A stretch of 64,000 nucleotides of DNA from Mesodorylaimus sp. YZB2_4 (GCA_030248295.1 JASANH010000193.1:1-64000); one strand, 5' to 3'. Positions 35,701 through 47,842 are shown, numbered from the stretch's first letter. A program made the numbers and translations. Notes: a model not told the origin generated them from the sequence alone.

Positions 35701-37603
35701 CCGATTTCCCGCAATTTTTAAATTTAAATTTAGAAACAGCATTTCCCTCTGTAAACAGCGAGCAATCCGACCCCAAAAGTAAAAGAAAAAGGAACTTACG
35801 ATAAAAACTGTTTTTCCTTATCATCGTATAATGCCAAAGACAGCTCAGCATCCCCATTAGCTTTGCAGTAAAAGTCCAAAATATTCACGTAAAGCGATCT
35901 TGTCTGATGAAGGCTCGACTGTGCGGCGTTGCTGGCTTGAGACGATCGAGGCGCCGATTGAGCAGCTGATATAGAGACTTGCTGCGTTAATGGTGACCGG
36001 ATCGATTTGACGGGAATTGTGGTACGCTGAAACGACAAGCAAGTATGGTGTAATGGATTGGCAACTAATATATCCACTCATTCACTTTACGAAAGTATGG
36101 ATGCATCATCTTGACAACAAACTGTTTCAAACACTGTTCCATCGTTCATCAAAGGTGTAGGTATGCTTGAGTATAGGTGTACACATCTACAGTACATACG
36201 TAGCTAACAACAGCGGAATGGCTGAGAGCAAGCGGACGGAAAACATTTTTGAAAAAATGCCAAATCATCGAAAACTGAGCACCAGGTAAAAGAGGCCTAT
36301 ACTATTCTTCGCATTTTTAGCTGTACGAAAAGGAAAGCTCTTAGGTGAATGAGTAAGCATGAGTTGGCGATACTTCGAAAATAAGCAATGGTCCTAAAGC
36401 TAAAGCCCCTGCCATAAAAGTTAGAAAATGAATTCTCGTAATGCTGAGCCATAATCACTACATGCTCCTACGCTGTAAAAACTAACACGGCTATACTACT
36501 GTAGGTAACACATGAATTACAACCAACTCACCGAATCCTGTTCGATCCTTTCATTCGCGTGCACATGATGGTTGAATAATTCCATCACGCTACATTTATC
36601 TGGTGTTATCAAATCACCCTGATTATCGCGAACGACAAGATCTAAACCGAGTTTCCTAAAAAACAGAAACTGTTTTCGAGTACAAAATAAAATGACTGCT
36701 TCGATTACTTGTTTCCAACGTCAATTTTACGACCGATTTGCAGTTTCAGCTTTTTTACTTCGCCCTGGAAGAAATTACGCGCTATAATGCAAGAACGTAA
36801 AAGCAGTTTTGTACATACCACTGGCAACTTCCCAGATAAAACTTGTTTTCTCCATTTGGTCACGTCTTGTATCATAGACATAACGGGTAAGACTTCGTCG
36901 ATTCTGCGCGTCTAAATAGAAAAACATCAAGAAACTATGAAGAAAACAACACATTGATGCCAGGCCAGATAAACAAACCCTTTTAAATTCTGTGGGTCTG
37001 GCAAACGCAAAAACCAGTCCCAAGAAAGACTGAAACTTACCACATAAGCCGCCCGACAGCACTTGACCCAAGCATGAAGCACCGTACTGATTTCTTGCAC
37101 CATCGGAGAGTCAAACGATACAGTGCTAGGCATCGAATCACTGAGGCTACTGCACCGCTGGTTACTTGCGTTTCGCCCATTTTCTTCCTCGATCATGCTG
37201 CCATCGTGACGAGTATTGATCTTCGGTATGTCCTTGAATTTCAAGTAATTGTGAGGAAATACGCCACTTTTACTGGTATCGTCTAACATGCGACCGAAAT
37301 ACCAATCTGAAAAGGATGCAAGATCGATCCTTATTGCGCCTGACTGATGCAAGACTCTAAAATCAACTAGCCTCCGCATTTCTTTTCAATGACCACTATG
37401 TCACCAATGAGCAAACGCAAGTATTTTTCCGAATCTGATCCTTGAGGGGGTTCAAAATTCGCAATCGCTGAAAAATAAAAACTCTGCCACGCTTGACTAC
37501 AATGAATAACTGCTAAGAGCTTACCAACAGCAGTTCGTTGTAACTGCTGAGATGCCAAACTGCCGGCATTGTCAAAAGTCATAGAAACTCGATGCCAATC
37601 CAT
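26732..37603 (-). CDS. DOCK1/CED-5-like Rac guanine nucleotide exchange factor
   Basis: A large minus-strand gene of many small exons. The start is the ATG at 37,603 (MDWHRVSM); exon 1 is 37603-37525, exon 2 37467-37372, exon 3 37306-37041. Domains in order: an SH3 domain split over exons 2-3 (YLRLLIGDIVVIEKKCG...WYFGRML...SGVFPHNYLKF); a helical scaffold; a DHR-1/C2 lipid-binding domain at about 34.3-33.4 kb (RNDLYITLIGGDF ... FALAFVRLM ... DLVVYKLD ... YHTLPSTRSEL); an armadillo-like core; and the DHR-2 catalytic domain at about 30.5-28.5 kb, ending in SQLKELIAMQIPLLEKGV, nearly the DOCK1 sequence. The C-terminus is Pro-rich (PPPQLPPRRPS; PRRPKPLPPKP), suited to Crk/CED-2 SH3 binding, and ends NDHNSTL at the TGA 26,732-26,734. 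The SH3 domain and Pro-rich tail place it in DOCK-A/B rather than DOCK-C/D. With ELMO/CED-12 this family activates Rac for engulfment and cell migration. Confidence 0.9.
34470..34805 (-). repeat. tRNA-derived SINE in a DOCK intron
   Basis: Read on the minus strand, it starts with a tRNA-like head: A-box-like GGTGGTGCAGGCGG and, about 60 bp on, the B-box GCGTTCGATCCC. A body of about 230 bp follows. The body matches the plus-strand SINE at 45.2-45.65 kb (GGATGTCCTCGCGTGGAGGTG here, GGATGCCCTCGCGTGGATGTG there, both followed by CAGTGG.GACACGCAGAG). It sits inside the intron between the exons ending 34,838 and beginning about 34,398, so it should be spliced out. Confidence 0.65.
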
Positions 37604-37971
37604 TTTTTTAAAAATGCATAAAAAGTGAACAAAAGTTCTAGCGATCAAGAAGGCACCAAAAATATATGAATCAGTTATTGCAGCAGGCTGTCCATTACCG
37701 TCTCATCGTTAGTCCACGAAAATCCAGGCCAAAACCGGTGAATAAGAAATAAGACACATTCGGCTCGGCGATGAATAATCCCTGCCATTTGGAAGAGAAT
37801 TAAATTACAGTATGCCGGAACCGCGCACAGGCAGACAGAAGAGACAAAAGATTAGTAGCTACTTACTTCAATTTCGAAATTTGTCTGCTTCAAAGAGGGC
37901 GTCAAGCATAAGCAAACGGTTCAATGAGCAAAAGTTGAGTTTTCGATTTAAAACTTTTTGTAACCGCGTAA
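37604..37971. promoter_or_regulatory. Shared divergent promoter of the DOCK and DCAF10-like genes
   Basis: Only 368 bp separate the two start codons, which face away from each other. The region must hold both 5' UTRs and core promoters unless 5' exons overlap. A splice-donor match for the minus strand (GAAGTAAGTA, about 37,860-37,869) suggests a DOCK 5' UTR exon may overlap the DCAF10 5' end. Confidence 0.5.
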
Positions 37972-40702
37972 ATGGATCCCTCAGACGGAACAAATAAGAA
38001 TTCATGGCTCGAGAAAAGCACGTATAAAATCGGAAATCCATCGTGGCTGCGACATCGCGAATTGGGCATTTTCCCGCGTCGAACATTTAGTGAAAATGAA
38101 ACGAAAAATACGTTGTACCGAAACATAATGCCCGTAGGTCGGTCACCGGACGACTCAGTTGCGGGGAGACCTCTGCACGGAGGAATATTCGGGATGAACT
38201 TTTCGCTAGATGGGTAAGAACCTGATGGGGCAATGACTTCAAAGTTCTGCTTTTGCCCAAATGTAGCCACCTATACGAAGGCCTGCAACTTTGTTCTGCT
38301 GACAGATCTGTTCTGGTCGCTGCGTGCGAAAATAAGTTCTTGTTGTTCATGGATCCGTTGAACCGGAAATTAATACGGAGCGTGGACAATATGCATACGG
38401 ACTGCATAAATTCCGTGAAGTAAGTATTTTCTCCTCCTCCATAAAACAGAAAAGGCAAAAGTTTTAATTTCTTTCCCAGTAGTGATGTCATGGCAAGAAA
38501 TCTGTCAACATCATTCGTACGTCTGGCATTTTCTTTGATCACGAAGCCTGTCTCTGGGCCGTAATTGTGAAACCGCCTCTACTGTCACATATGAATGCAC
38601 TATATGAGGGCCTAACTTTGATGCAGATGACACAGTTTATCCGCATTTCTGCAGTGATTAGGTGATGCAGTTAACAGACTTTCCTTCCGTCCCACTGTCA
38701 GATGAGATGGTACAGTACGCCACCCCACAACGCCACAGCCACAACTTCGAAGAGTGAAAAAGAGTTCGAACCTTACTTAAAATAGTTCAGAACATTCTAA
38801 TTAACTGATAAGACTTAGCAGTCCATATCGTTTCATTGTAGGTTTCTGGACGCTCGTGTGTTCGCCACGTGTTCCGATGATCATACAGTCAGATTGTGGG
38901 ATTTGCGTATGATCAAAGAGCGACAACCGATTCGCATATTGCGAGGGCATACAAGTTGGGTGAAGAACATTGAATACGTACCGGAGGACGGAATTCTTTT
39001 GACATCATCTTTCGACCATGCTGTTTATTCGTGGGAAATCAACAGGTGCCTGGTTCTTGCATCTCATGGTCATCTGTGGGTGCTTATGTAACCAGCATTA
39101 CTGGCGGTCGGGAGGTCCATATTCTCCCAACCGGGGGAGAGTATCGATCAAAAAATCTAACTGGAGAAAGGCGAGTCTCGCGACTATACCTTCCGCTGAA
39201 ACATCAACTGAAGTGGTCGACGTACCCTAGCCAGGGCAGAGGATCTCCCAACCACCAGGATCTGGTTACACTTGGAACAGGTTCATGGCGGGATACGAAC
39301 CAGTTCAGGAATCCTCCATCTTATCCGAAGCAGTGCATCTAACGGCATAGCTTATTTTCTTTTTATTGCAGATACAGCGATAATTCGAGTGACGAATTCA
39401 AACGCGTATTGTACATGCCTGGTTTGATCCGGATGTGTATGACGAAAGATTTGTCCAAAATGATCTTATCGACGCAGTGGGGCTATATTTTTGTGATTCA
39501 TAATTTCGATATTCATACTTGCGCCAAAGACTTGCGGGTGAGTCATACTTGATTCCGTCGTGCTGGTGTTCTGACTTCTTTTGCTTCAGGACTTCAAGCC
39601 GAACATTTGTTGGCTGATGTTGAAATCGTCCGACGACATGACACCGGAGAATGTCCGAGAAGCGTATATTCGGCAATTCGAGGCACCTAGGAATCGAGCT
39701 GAGCTAATAGTCGATTTCCCAGCGGGCAATGAACCCGAGAATATTACATCTATTACACCACATCCGTACGGTTGGTGCGTCATGTCTAGGAATACGAGTA
39801 CTTCGACAAACGGCGAGGTAAACTCTTTTCTATTATTTAGAAATCACTACATCAGATATTCATTTCAGTGGACGTGTATTCATGACATTCAGCTTCCTCC
39901 CGCGGATGAGCTTTTTGAACATGACGATTCGATTGGTTTGGAAGAACGGTCATTTGCGTCGTCGTCGGAGAGTCAGTCAGATGATGCCTCGACTTCGCAC
40001 CATGCTCACGACAATGCTGATCTGATTTCACGCTCGGATGACATGGAATCAACATTAGATTACGGTGGTGCTTTGCAAACGCAAGTATTGCAGGCATTCC
40101 CTGTAGAACCAGCCGCTCGGTTATCAAGTCGTGCTCGCACGGGCCATACGCAATCACAAGCCAATAGACGAAGCTTAGCTCGAGTTGGCGCAAAGATTTT
40201 TAGCTTCCGAACGAGCAAGTCAGCACCAAAGTCGACCATGTTAGTACCAAAAACTTATCAACGTTTGACCCACTATATCGAAGAACCGAACGTGGGTCGG
40301 GGATTTATCAAAGAACAGTCATTCAGTTTCGATGGCCGTGTGATGGCTTCCCCATTCGGATACACTGTCCGCTTGCTTGCCTTCGATGATAAGTGCAGCG
40401 AGTTATCTCAAGTGTCGCCTTTACGCGCACTCGGACCTTCGATCTGGCCCGAGAAAGATGACGAGCATTCAGGTGCAGAGTACGAGACTGGCTCGAAATG
40501 CAGGGCTGAACAGAATGATGAAAAATCGAGGATAATTAGGGGGCAGAAGAAAACTCAAATAAGTCCAAGTGTGCTGTACGAAGTTGGTACAAATTGTGCT
40601 CATACTAGTCCTGTTTTGTGTGCCGAGTTCTCACCTAATCATTATTTGTTGGCTAGTGGGTGCTACAATGGCAAAGTGGCCTTTCATCAAACTGTTTTGT
40701 AA
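37972..40702 (+). CDS. DCAF10/WDR32-like WD40 protein
   Basis: Six exons (37972-38213, 38267-38419, 38842-39045, 39372-39537, 39590-39817, 39869-40702) give 608 residues with all phases consistent. N-terminal WD repeats are clear: GIFGMNFS.DG, SVLVAACENKFLLFMDPLNR, ARVFATCSDDHTVRLWDLR and LRGHTSWVKNIEYVPEDGILLTSSFDHAVYSWEI. The segment LIRMCMTKDLSKMILSTQWGYIFVIHNFDI closely follows the DCAF10 'RMC.T.D..KM.LS...GYL.V.H..DL' block. A long acidic/Ser insert (residues about 340-400) precedes C-terminal repeats ending YNGKVAFHQTVL. DCAF10 proteins are substrate receptors for CUL4-DDB1 ubiquitin ligases; 'WDXR' (VRLWDLR) is the expected DDB1-contact motif. The stop codon overlaps a perfect donor (TTTT-GTAAGT), so an extra 3' exon is possible. 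Confidence 0.85.
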
Positions 40703-42882
40703 GTAGGATTTTGCATGTTTGGTTTGGTTAGGTTGTGCCTGTGCCTGCAGTCATGCTGTGTTTGGTGTTTGTGTCCCTTTTATACTTTGATTTTTTCGCT
40801 CCTTGCAAATTCAGTGGCTAGACCTCCATGCGGAAGGACACCCGTTGGCACTGTCACCTGAGTCAAATGGTGTGTGCTAAATTTGGGAAACCAACTGAGT
40901 TAAACGCGTGTCCTTTAGTTTTTGTGCCTGGCAATGGTACTCAAGGGAAGTGAAGCAAGGTTTGATGAAGTGATAAAAAATTGGTCCCGGCTCGACTGAT
41001 AACGAATGGGTGTGCAGACCAGGGAGCGTATCCGTGCCTGGTCCATTTCTCGATGTGCAATCATGCACGGTAGCTGGGGGGGGGGGGGTAGAGTGATAGT
41101 ACGTAAGCTCATTTGTGACTAGGTAGCGAGGTATGCATGGTGAATGGGATCAATAAGGGTTGGCAGGGGTTGGAGACGGCCTTTTTCTTACTCGATGTCT
41201 GGCTGGGCGAAGGGAGGTTGGCGAACGGTCGAGTTACTTATAGGCGCTTAGCTGGCTAAAGAAACAGTTTGGCATTGGCATTTTCTTTAAGTATCAGTTT
41301 GGTGCGTTTGTGCGCCGTCTCCAAGGGAGGCATGATTAGTTTATGATCGTGTGTGGACGAGGAAGGTGCTCAGCCCCGGCTCGGATATTTGGCTTGGAAG
41401 GTAAGAGATTATGTGGGTGTGCTAGCGTGCTGATCAGGGGCATAGGGGCGGGGTGTTTTGACGAGGGGTGTCAATGTTTTGATGGATCGTGCCAGAGTAG
41501 TTCCGCGTCCGTGCTGAGCCATAGGTCGATACGAAGGCCACAAGGGATGTAGAGATGGCTATGGGACGAAACGCGATTGGAAACTACATAGGACTAAAAA
41601 TTAGTAGGAAAGCAATTAGTAAGAAGAGTCGATGCTGGTTAGTGTGGCAAGTGGCTAGGTGTGCATGGTAACATGGGAGTCTACACCTAGGTGCTATGTT
41701 CTGAGTGCCCTGTCATGGCAGCTGTACCATTCTCACTGGCCTGCTGAATCGACAGTACGGATCCTATTCCACTCACACTCGTCTGACCGTCAGGTGAGTC
41801 CGTGCCATGTTCATCAATCACCATGGCCTACCAGCACTGGCTTTGTGACGCACCGCACAGGAAATCCATAAAATGTGCCAGCAGGACTGGCTGATTGGGT
41901 GATCCTGCCGCTTGACAGCCCCCATTATGCATGCATTGAGAAAGGGCTGACAAGTGTACTTGCCCCGTAGCTCTTGCGCTGTGATGGGTAGGATAAGGCT
42001 CAATCTTGGACCGACTTATTGACCTTGAAGTGCAGGAACGTCCATGCGGGCCTTGTCGGAGCCGTCGGGTCAGCGGGCCACAGCCTTCATTGTAAACATG
42101 CCCAGGTGTATGCATGCTGATACATTACTCCATCCCGTGTCAGCATAACTGCCCTTAGTTCCTTGTCTGCACTAATTTCTACGTAATGGCTCGGCGGAGG
42201 GAGTCTAATGGGTAATATTATTCCAGCCAAACTCACGCATGTTTACACACAAGATTGGTGCTTTTGCCAACTCCCAAAGGCAACGCCATGCCTTTCAGCC
42301 AACTTGTCAAACTTACAGTTTGGGAATTTGAGTTGACATGTTCATTCCTCCGTGTCATAATCGAGTCCCACGTTCCCTCGAGTCATGTCAAAAGTGTTTC
42401 TGAAGTCGTGCTGCGGGAAGAAGCGTAAAGAGTACCCTAACTCGATAACGAGCTCGTGACGCCGCGTGGTATAGGCTGATCGTGAGTTCACAAGCACCAA
42501 AGGCGAGTGTGAGAGTATGCTATTCTGGGGCATGGTTCTTTTGAATTGAGTGCAATGGGGTGTTGTCCCCCCATCATATGATCAGCAGGGGTCTCACCCC
42601 CTCCCTTGGGGATATGATCAGGAGGGGGCTGGGCAATATTGTCTCTCGCATCCGAGTCAGTAAGAAATTCGGAAGGCACCTCCCTACTATGTACTCTAAA
42701 AGGTACCATATTTTTCCTACCATCGTCGCTGACACACCAAAGATAGGACGTGTCGCTGGATATATCTCGTTTCGAGACAATATAAAAACTTCTACAAGCC
42801 AGAAGGTAAATTTTGGTGGATGTCGATGAGGGCATTGACGTCAACGTGATCCTTAAACCCACGGGAAAACTCAAACTTTCTT
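40703..42882. other. Intergenic, repeat-like, no confident gene
   Basis: About 2.2 kb without a supported gene. It contains a G13 run (about 41,076-41,088) and G/T-rich text. A minus-strand frame (42,874-42,488) is protein-like and might be a second exon of the unrecognised frame that follows, but no convincing splice was found. Confidence 0.35.
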
Positions 42883-43461
42883 TTAGAAACTAGTTTCTTT
42901 TAAATATTTGCCACAGTGAGTATGATAGGGATGGAAGGGCGATTCCGTTTTGTCGATTCGTCTGAAGATAGACCCTATGATTGAACTTGATGGGATTTGG
43001 TGGCTGGCGGCACTTCCTTTACTACCAGGTGTCCCTGACACAACAGTGCTTCGCAGTGGAAGAGCGATAAATCTTTTTTGTAGATCTGTGGCCCAGGGGT
43101 TAGGATGACTGTGTTGCCGCAATTTGTGAAGCACAGTGTGCGCGTGACTTTCACCAAAATGCAAAGAATAAGGGGCAATCAGGGATCGAAGGAGACTCCC
43201 ACAGTCTAGATCAAGCAGAGCCATTAGATCCAGCCAAGTGCCCCTAGATCCATATTTCCCACCAAGTTCGCCCATGGCTCTCGCCGCGCATTGACCACGG
43301 ACACAATGCTTTTGGATAAGATCAAGAAAAATATCTAATTTACACAAAGCAAGGCGACACCTGTTCGTTCCATCAAGGCCATCATAATCGGCTGGCGATA
43401 AGCACAGGCGCACGAACATGAGCTTGAGAGGGGGCTCGGTGACGGGCATCCCTCCGTCCAT
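42883..43461 (-). CDS. Unrecognised open frame (192 codons)
   Basis: The frame starts MDGGMPVTEPPLKLMFVRLCLSP and has a plausible helical core (RLALCKLDIFLDLIQKHCVRGQCAARAMGELGG, then LDLMALLDLDCGSLLRSL) and several cysteines. No signal peptide, transmembrane helix or known motif is seen. It starts only 68 bp from, and divergent to, the first possible ATG of the calmodulin-like gene, which makes one of the two starts doubtful. It could be a fragment of a mobile element or a lineage-specific gene. Confidence 0.3.
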   Translation of the reverse strand: MDGGMPVTEPPLKLMFVRLCLSPADYDGLDGTNRCRLALCKLDIFLDLIQKHCVRGQCAARAMGELGGKYGSRGTWLDLMALLDLDCGSLLRSLIAPYSLHFGESHAHTVLHKLRQHSHPNPWATDLQKRFIALPLRSTVVSGTPGSKGSAASHQIPSSSIIGSIFRRIDKTESPFHPYHTHCGKYLKETSF

Positions 43462-43528
43462 ACACTCTCACTTGCCCCACTAATTACTTATGTCACTAGG
43501 CGTCGTTCTCGTCGACGATATATAGAAC

Positions 43529-46500
43529 ATGTACGCGCGTGCACACCTCGTCTCGCCATTCTCGACAGTCCCCCCGGTCGGTCCGTCGACAACGTACTCG
43601 TCTTCGACAAAGATCGTTCTTCTCAAGCCGACCAAGGCTAACGGTGATAACTTGCCCGCCACTTCTCGACATCGACCAACTATCCCAACCACACAAATAT
43701 CTTCAAAGAAAGTTTTTCAAGGCGAATTCACATTTCCGGGCGAAGTCAGCTCTTCGCCACCACAAAACTCAGCATCACCAATCCCTTCCCCCAACATCAT
43801 TTCCACAACGGCTGGATTTCAGAAACCGTCCGCCCCAGGAACTGTTGAGGACGATCCCCCCTTGACGATTGTTGAAAGAACACCAGTCCAGCCATTGAAT
43901 AGACACCAGACGAACGTAGATCACATTGAGAGGGAGCCGGATATGTCCACCCTCCGACAACGTCCCAGGCAAGTCAATATGGCACCCCCTAAAATGGACG
44001 CCAAACAGCTGGTAAGTGACACCCACCCTCGAGTGCCTGCCACAATACAAGTAGATTCGAAAACAAAAAACGCGGGAAATTATTGCAATTTGATTTTCAA
44101 AAAGCTGTTACCGAGTGAATATTATTTGCACAGTTACAAGCTCGTTTGGCAATCGGTGCGGCTCAGGTGACTGTTGTTCCGAGTGACAGGTTCGTGAACA
44201 GGAGCAGGTGTGAAGACAATTCAGATTCAAGATGGCGTGTAGTTCCGTGCACCAGATTCATGCATAAGAAACAAGAACTAAGAGACTGCAGGATCGAAAA
44301 AGTGAGATTTTCAGTTCGGAGCAGATCACGCAGGGAAAACTATCATACTTCACTTTGGTGTGCATCATTGATGATCATCCTTTCCGAAGGGTGCATGGCT
44401 AAGCACCTTGGGCCAGTCCTCATCAACATCAGCTTGTCTCGTGAGAATCGGGGCGGGAAGTCTTTTGCGTTATGGCAGGTGATAGGACTTCCTATTTTTT
44501 GAACTTTCCAAGCACTGCTTTTCTGCTCGCTTTCTAACTCTAACTTAGAAAATAGGCACTCTTCAAGTTTTCAAATTCTCCGTCCTACCTCGCTCTTTGG
44601 CTCTTTTCACCTTACGAGGGCAAACAGGTAGTTTATTGGGGAAAGCGAAAATCGATAATTCTATCTTGGCATGGCAGTAGTCTACTTTTTCATTAGCCAT
44701 GCAAAAGGCCATTAATGATATCATGGTCACGAGGACATTAAAATATCCTGTGGGCCACTACGATCACACGCACAGTATGAGCACGGGTAGGTGAGCCTTA
44801 TTCGGAAAGTACAATACACAGGATGCTTCCATTGCAAAATTGCAAGCGCAGGTGTACCGCTATACATTCTAAATGTGTATCAGAGAACATCAACAAAGTA
44901 ATGTGCAAAATGGCACTCGGGTGATTCCATAACTTTGGCCAGTATTGTACTCGCAGAATGTCCTTTTCAGGCTCAAACATACAGGCTAAGCGACGACGTC
45001 TTGAAATCGTACCAAGAAGCATTCCGGATCTTTGATCGTAACAACGATGGTTGCATCACGTGTCAGGAATTGGGCACTGTGATGAAGTCTTTGGGACATC
45101 AGCCTTCCGATTCAGAATTGCAAGATATGATTAATGAAGTGGATGTGGATGGTAAGAGGGGGCCAGAGGAACGCTCGGACGTGATCCTCACGTATGCCTG
45201 TGGAGGGGGCACCTAAGTACGCCATAAGATACCTCTCACCTCAGAGCCGCGGTGGCTCAGCTGGTCCCGCATTGGTTGGGCCAGCAACCCTGTCTGGGAG
45301 GCCGCGGACGGCAGCTTACGATTATTAAGCTCGTTCTAAGAGAGGGAATCCTTGACGGCGATTTGGTGAGTCCATCGCTGGTCTTGCACACCTGGCTCTG
45401 GGCGACTCACCCGGTACTGTCAAGTGGCGGACGCTGGTTGCCGAACACCAGTCGGGAAGGACCCTTCCTTCTCGGCCAGTATAATCGTGGGATGCTAGCA
45501 CGGGATGCCCTCGCGTGGATGTGCTCCCAGTGGGGACACGCAGAGGGAAGCTGCCGTGAGAGCTGGTCACCTAGCGGCCCCTCGCTCATCGTACCATGGC
45601 TGCTGGGTGGGATTCTGACCCGGCACGGGACCAACCCACAACAATTTAATAGAAAAAGATACTTTTTTGTGATGTCTGGAGAGGTGACCAGAGCTTTGGC
45701 GCCACGTCCCGATCTAGTCCCTGGCTGGTTCCATGCAGAGAGAGGATCAATTGCCAGATAAGCTCATAAACCAGCCTCTACACTTCGACAACTTGACTTA
45801 ACTTTTCTGTTCAGAATAGTCCCGAAGTAACAAGTGAGAATGATTGAACAATGAACAGAATGAACGTGAAATTTTTGACATTGATAAAGTTAAACACGTT
45901 GAGTTCGAGTATGGGCGGGGGGGGGCCACCCAGGACATTAACCCCTTCCTCTCGAACCCCCTCCCTGCCTCAGGTTCAGCAGGAAGGTAGCAAAAGCGAT
46001 CAAATTGTATGTGGGCAGGACCAAGACCTGGCCTCCAAGCACAGGCCAATTGTCCAGCCAGCCTCCAGCACTGTATGTAAACACTCATACAACTCACTCA
46101 CTCGACTCGACCCAAACCTGAACTGGCCCGACCTGTCTCACACGTAATCAGATCAGGCTTAGGCGATCTGATTGGATCTCTACCCCCTCCCCCTCTTCCC
46201 CCCTCTAGCCCAGCCGACCTTGCCCATACTTGGTTGAGTTCCATTTTTGAGTTTGCCCCGTTGTTTTCAAGTGCTCATGTTGAGAATTTCCTTGCAGCAG
46301 GCTCAATAAGCGAAGCTGTGCGGGACCATACCACCGTCACGGCAGATGTCATGTCATACGTTATCCATAGCCAAGCCAAGCCCCTAACTGTACATACAGC
46401 GCACTCGAGGCAAAACATTTTACAATCAGTTTTTAGCCAGGCGAGTGTCGAACCCTCCCCTGTATGTGCGAGAGGCAGACGTCTTGACCGCCTAGGCCAC

Positions 46501-47535
46501 GACCCGGGCCTCTCTGTCCCCACAGTACCCTGTGGGTGGCTGTTGGGGTCGATTCCGGGCCACCCACAGTCTGGACTGGAGGTGTCACAAACCACCCTCC
46601 GTCGCTGGGGATCGACCCAGCGCGAATCCCCTCGTTACGAAGCCACAGAAGGCCAAAAACCGCGATCTCTCCAAATAAAATTCCTGACCTCAAAAATTTT
46701 TCTACTAGGGTTGGCAACTGGGACCTACTTGGGACGAAGTGCCGTGGAGGTGCAGTAATTTTTGCCACCATCCATTGGTGCCATCGGTGGGGTGAAAATC
46801 TTATCTCTCACATAAAAATGATGGAAAAGGGGCGAGTCCCCGTCTTTTGCACGACTAAAGTGAAAGGCTGGGCTAGTCGCCAGGAATTGAACACGACTAA
46901 TCAACAAGACATGGGAGACAAGCAAACCACCTCGACCCCTCCTGACTGGCTAGTCAAGACAGAACGCAGCCTTGACCAGAAATGAGGAAAAATGAAATCA
47001 AGTTGACTCTAACACAAGCACACGTTTTGTTTTCGATTAAAATCCAAAAAATCTGGCTAAAAAAACGGAACAAAAAAGCAATTATGAAATTTATTACAGG
47101 CAGCGGAACAATTGAATTTGATGAATTTGTGCAAATGATGTCCAGACGAATGGTTGAAAAGAACGAAGAGGATGGAGAAGAGGAGTTGAAGGAAGCATTT
47201 GAAGTATGTACCTTTTTGCACGGAAACAGAGATTATACAATGTATTTAATGAAAAAATATTTCAAAAAATTTTGAAATTTTTAAGGTATTTGATCGGAAT
47301 AAGGACGGCTACATAACTGCGGAAGAACTTCGCCAAGTAATGCGCAGCTTGGGCGAAAATTTAACTGATCAGGAATTGAATGAAATGATGAAAGCGGCTG
47401 ATGCCAATGGAGACGGCATCATCAACTTCAATGGTATGCCCCCCCCCGCCACAGTATGCTGTACTATGTACACATGTTGAATTTTCAGAATTTCAAGAAG
47501 TTTGGACCGAAGCGCGTCATTTGGCGATGAAATAG
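43529..47535 (+). CDS. Calmodulin-like EF-hand protein with long N-terminal extension
   Basis: Exons 43529-44011, 44971-45151, 47100-47203, 47286-47433 and 47489-47535 join in phase to 320 residues. The last about 155 residues are calmodulin-like with four canonical EF loops: [36 protein letters not shown] and [12 protein letters not shown]. Each has Asp at position 1 and Glu at position 12, so all four should bind Ca2+. Calmodulin signatures such as [10 protein letters not shown] and [10 protein letters not shown] are kept. The first about 160 residues are Pro/Ser/Thr-rich and look disordered; translation could instead start at a later ATG in exon 1 (43,943 gives about 182 residues). The intron of 1.95 kb inside EF2 holds two SINEs. 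An N-terminally extended calmodulin-like protein resembles nematode CAL-type proteins. The product ends ARHLAMK rather than in the calmodulin MMTAK tail. Confidence 0.8.
45243..45655 (+). repeat. tRNA-derived SINE in the calmodulin-like gene intron
   Basis: Starts GAGCCGCGGTGGCTCAGCTGG, with a classic A-box (TGGCTCAGCTGG), and continues with a body homologous to the minus-strand SINE at 34.5-34.8 kb. It ends near an A-rich stretch (CAACAATTTAATAGAAAAAG). It is same-sense with the host gene. Confidence 0.65.
46438..46690 (-). repeat. Composite tRNA-related SINE copies
   Basis: On the minus strand there are two tRNA-like heads. One has GTCGTGGCCTAGGCGGTC (A-box) and GGGAGGGTTCGACACTCGCC (B-box) at about 46,438-46,500. 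The other has GGATTCGCGCTGGGTCGATCCCCAGCGACGGAGG at about 46,590-46,640, matching the head region of the 34.5-34.8 kb SINE (GGATTCGTCTCGCGTTCGATCCCTAG..). The overlap suggests nested or dimeric insertion. Confidence 0.55.
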
Positions 47536-47842
47536 TTGTAAAAAAGAATGAAATCCATAAAATGTCTTTACTGAGTTTAAAAAAAGCACAAAAAAATTAA
47601 TTTTTTGCAACATTTTCTTTGTAAAACAGTGTGTAAATGTAGAAAGTTAAGATTTTGACATGTTTTTACTCGATTCTTTGAGACTCGGTGGGTTAAATTG
47701 GAAGGAACAAGTAACCTCGTGTGCAACTAAATTTCCTCTTTCGAATGATGTATCGCTCTTTTTATAAACATTTGTTTTTATTACGATGTCAGTAAAAATA
47801 TGAACGAAACTAAATGAGGCGGGATGTGCGGCGCGCCATGCG

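Noticed and set aside
41070..41092. G13 run as a regulatory G-quadruplex
   Set aside because: Single homopolymer with no nearby gene start; slippage or assembly noise is the simpler reading.
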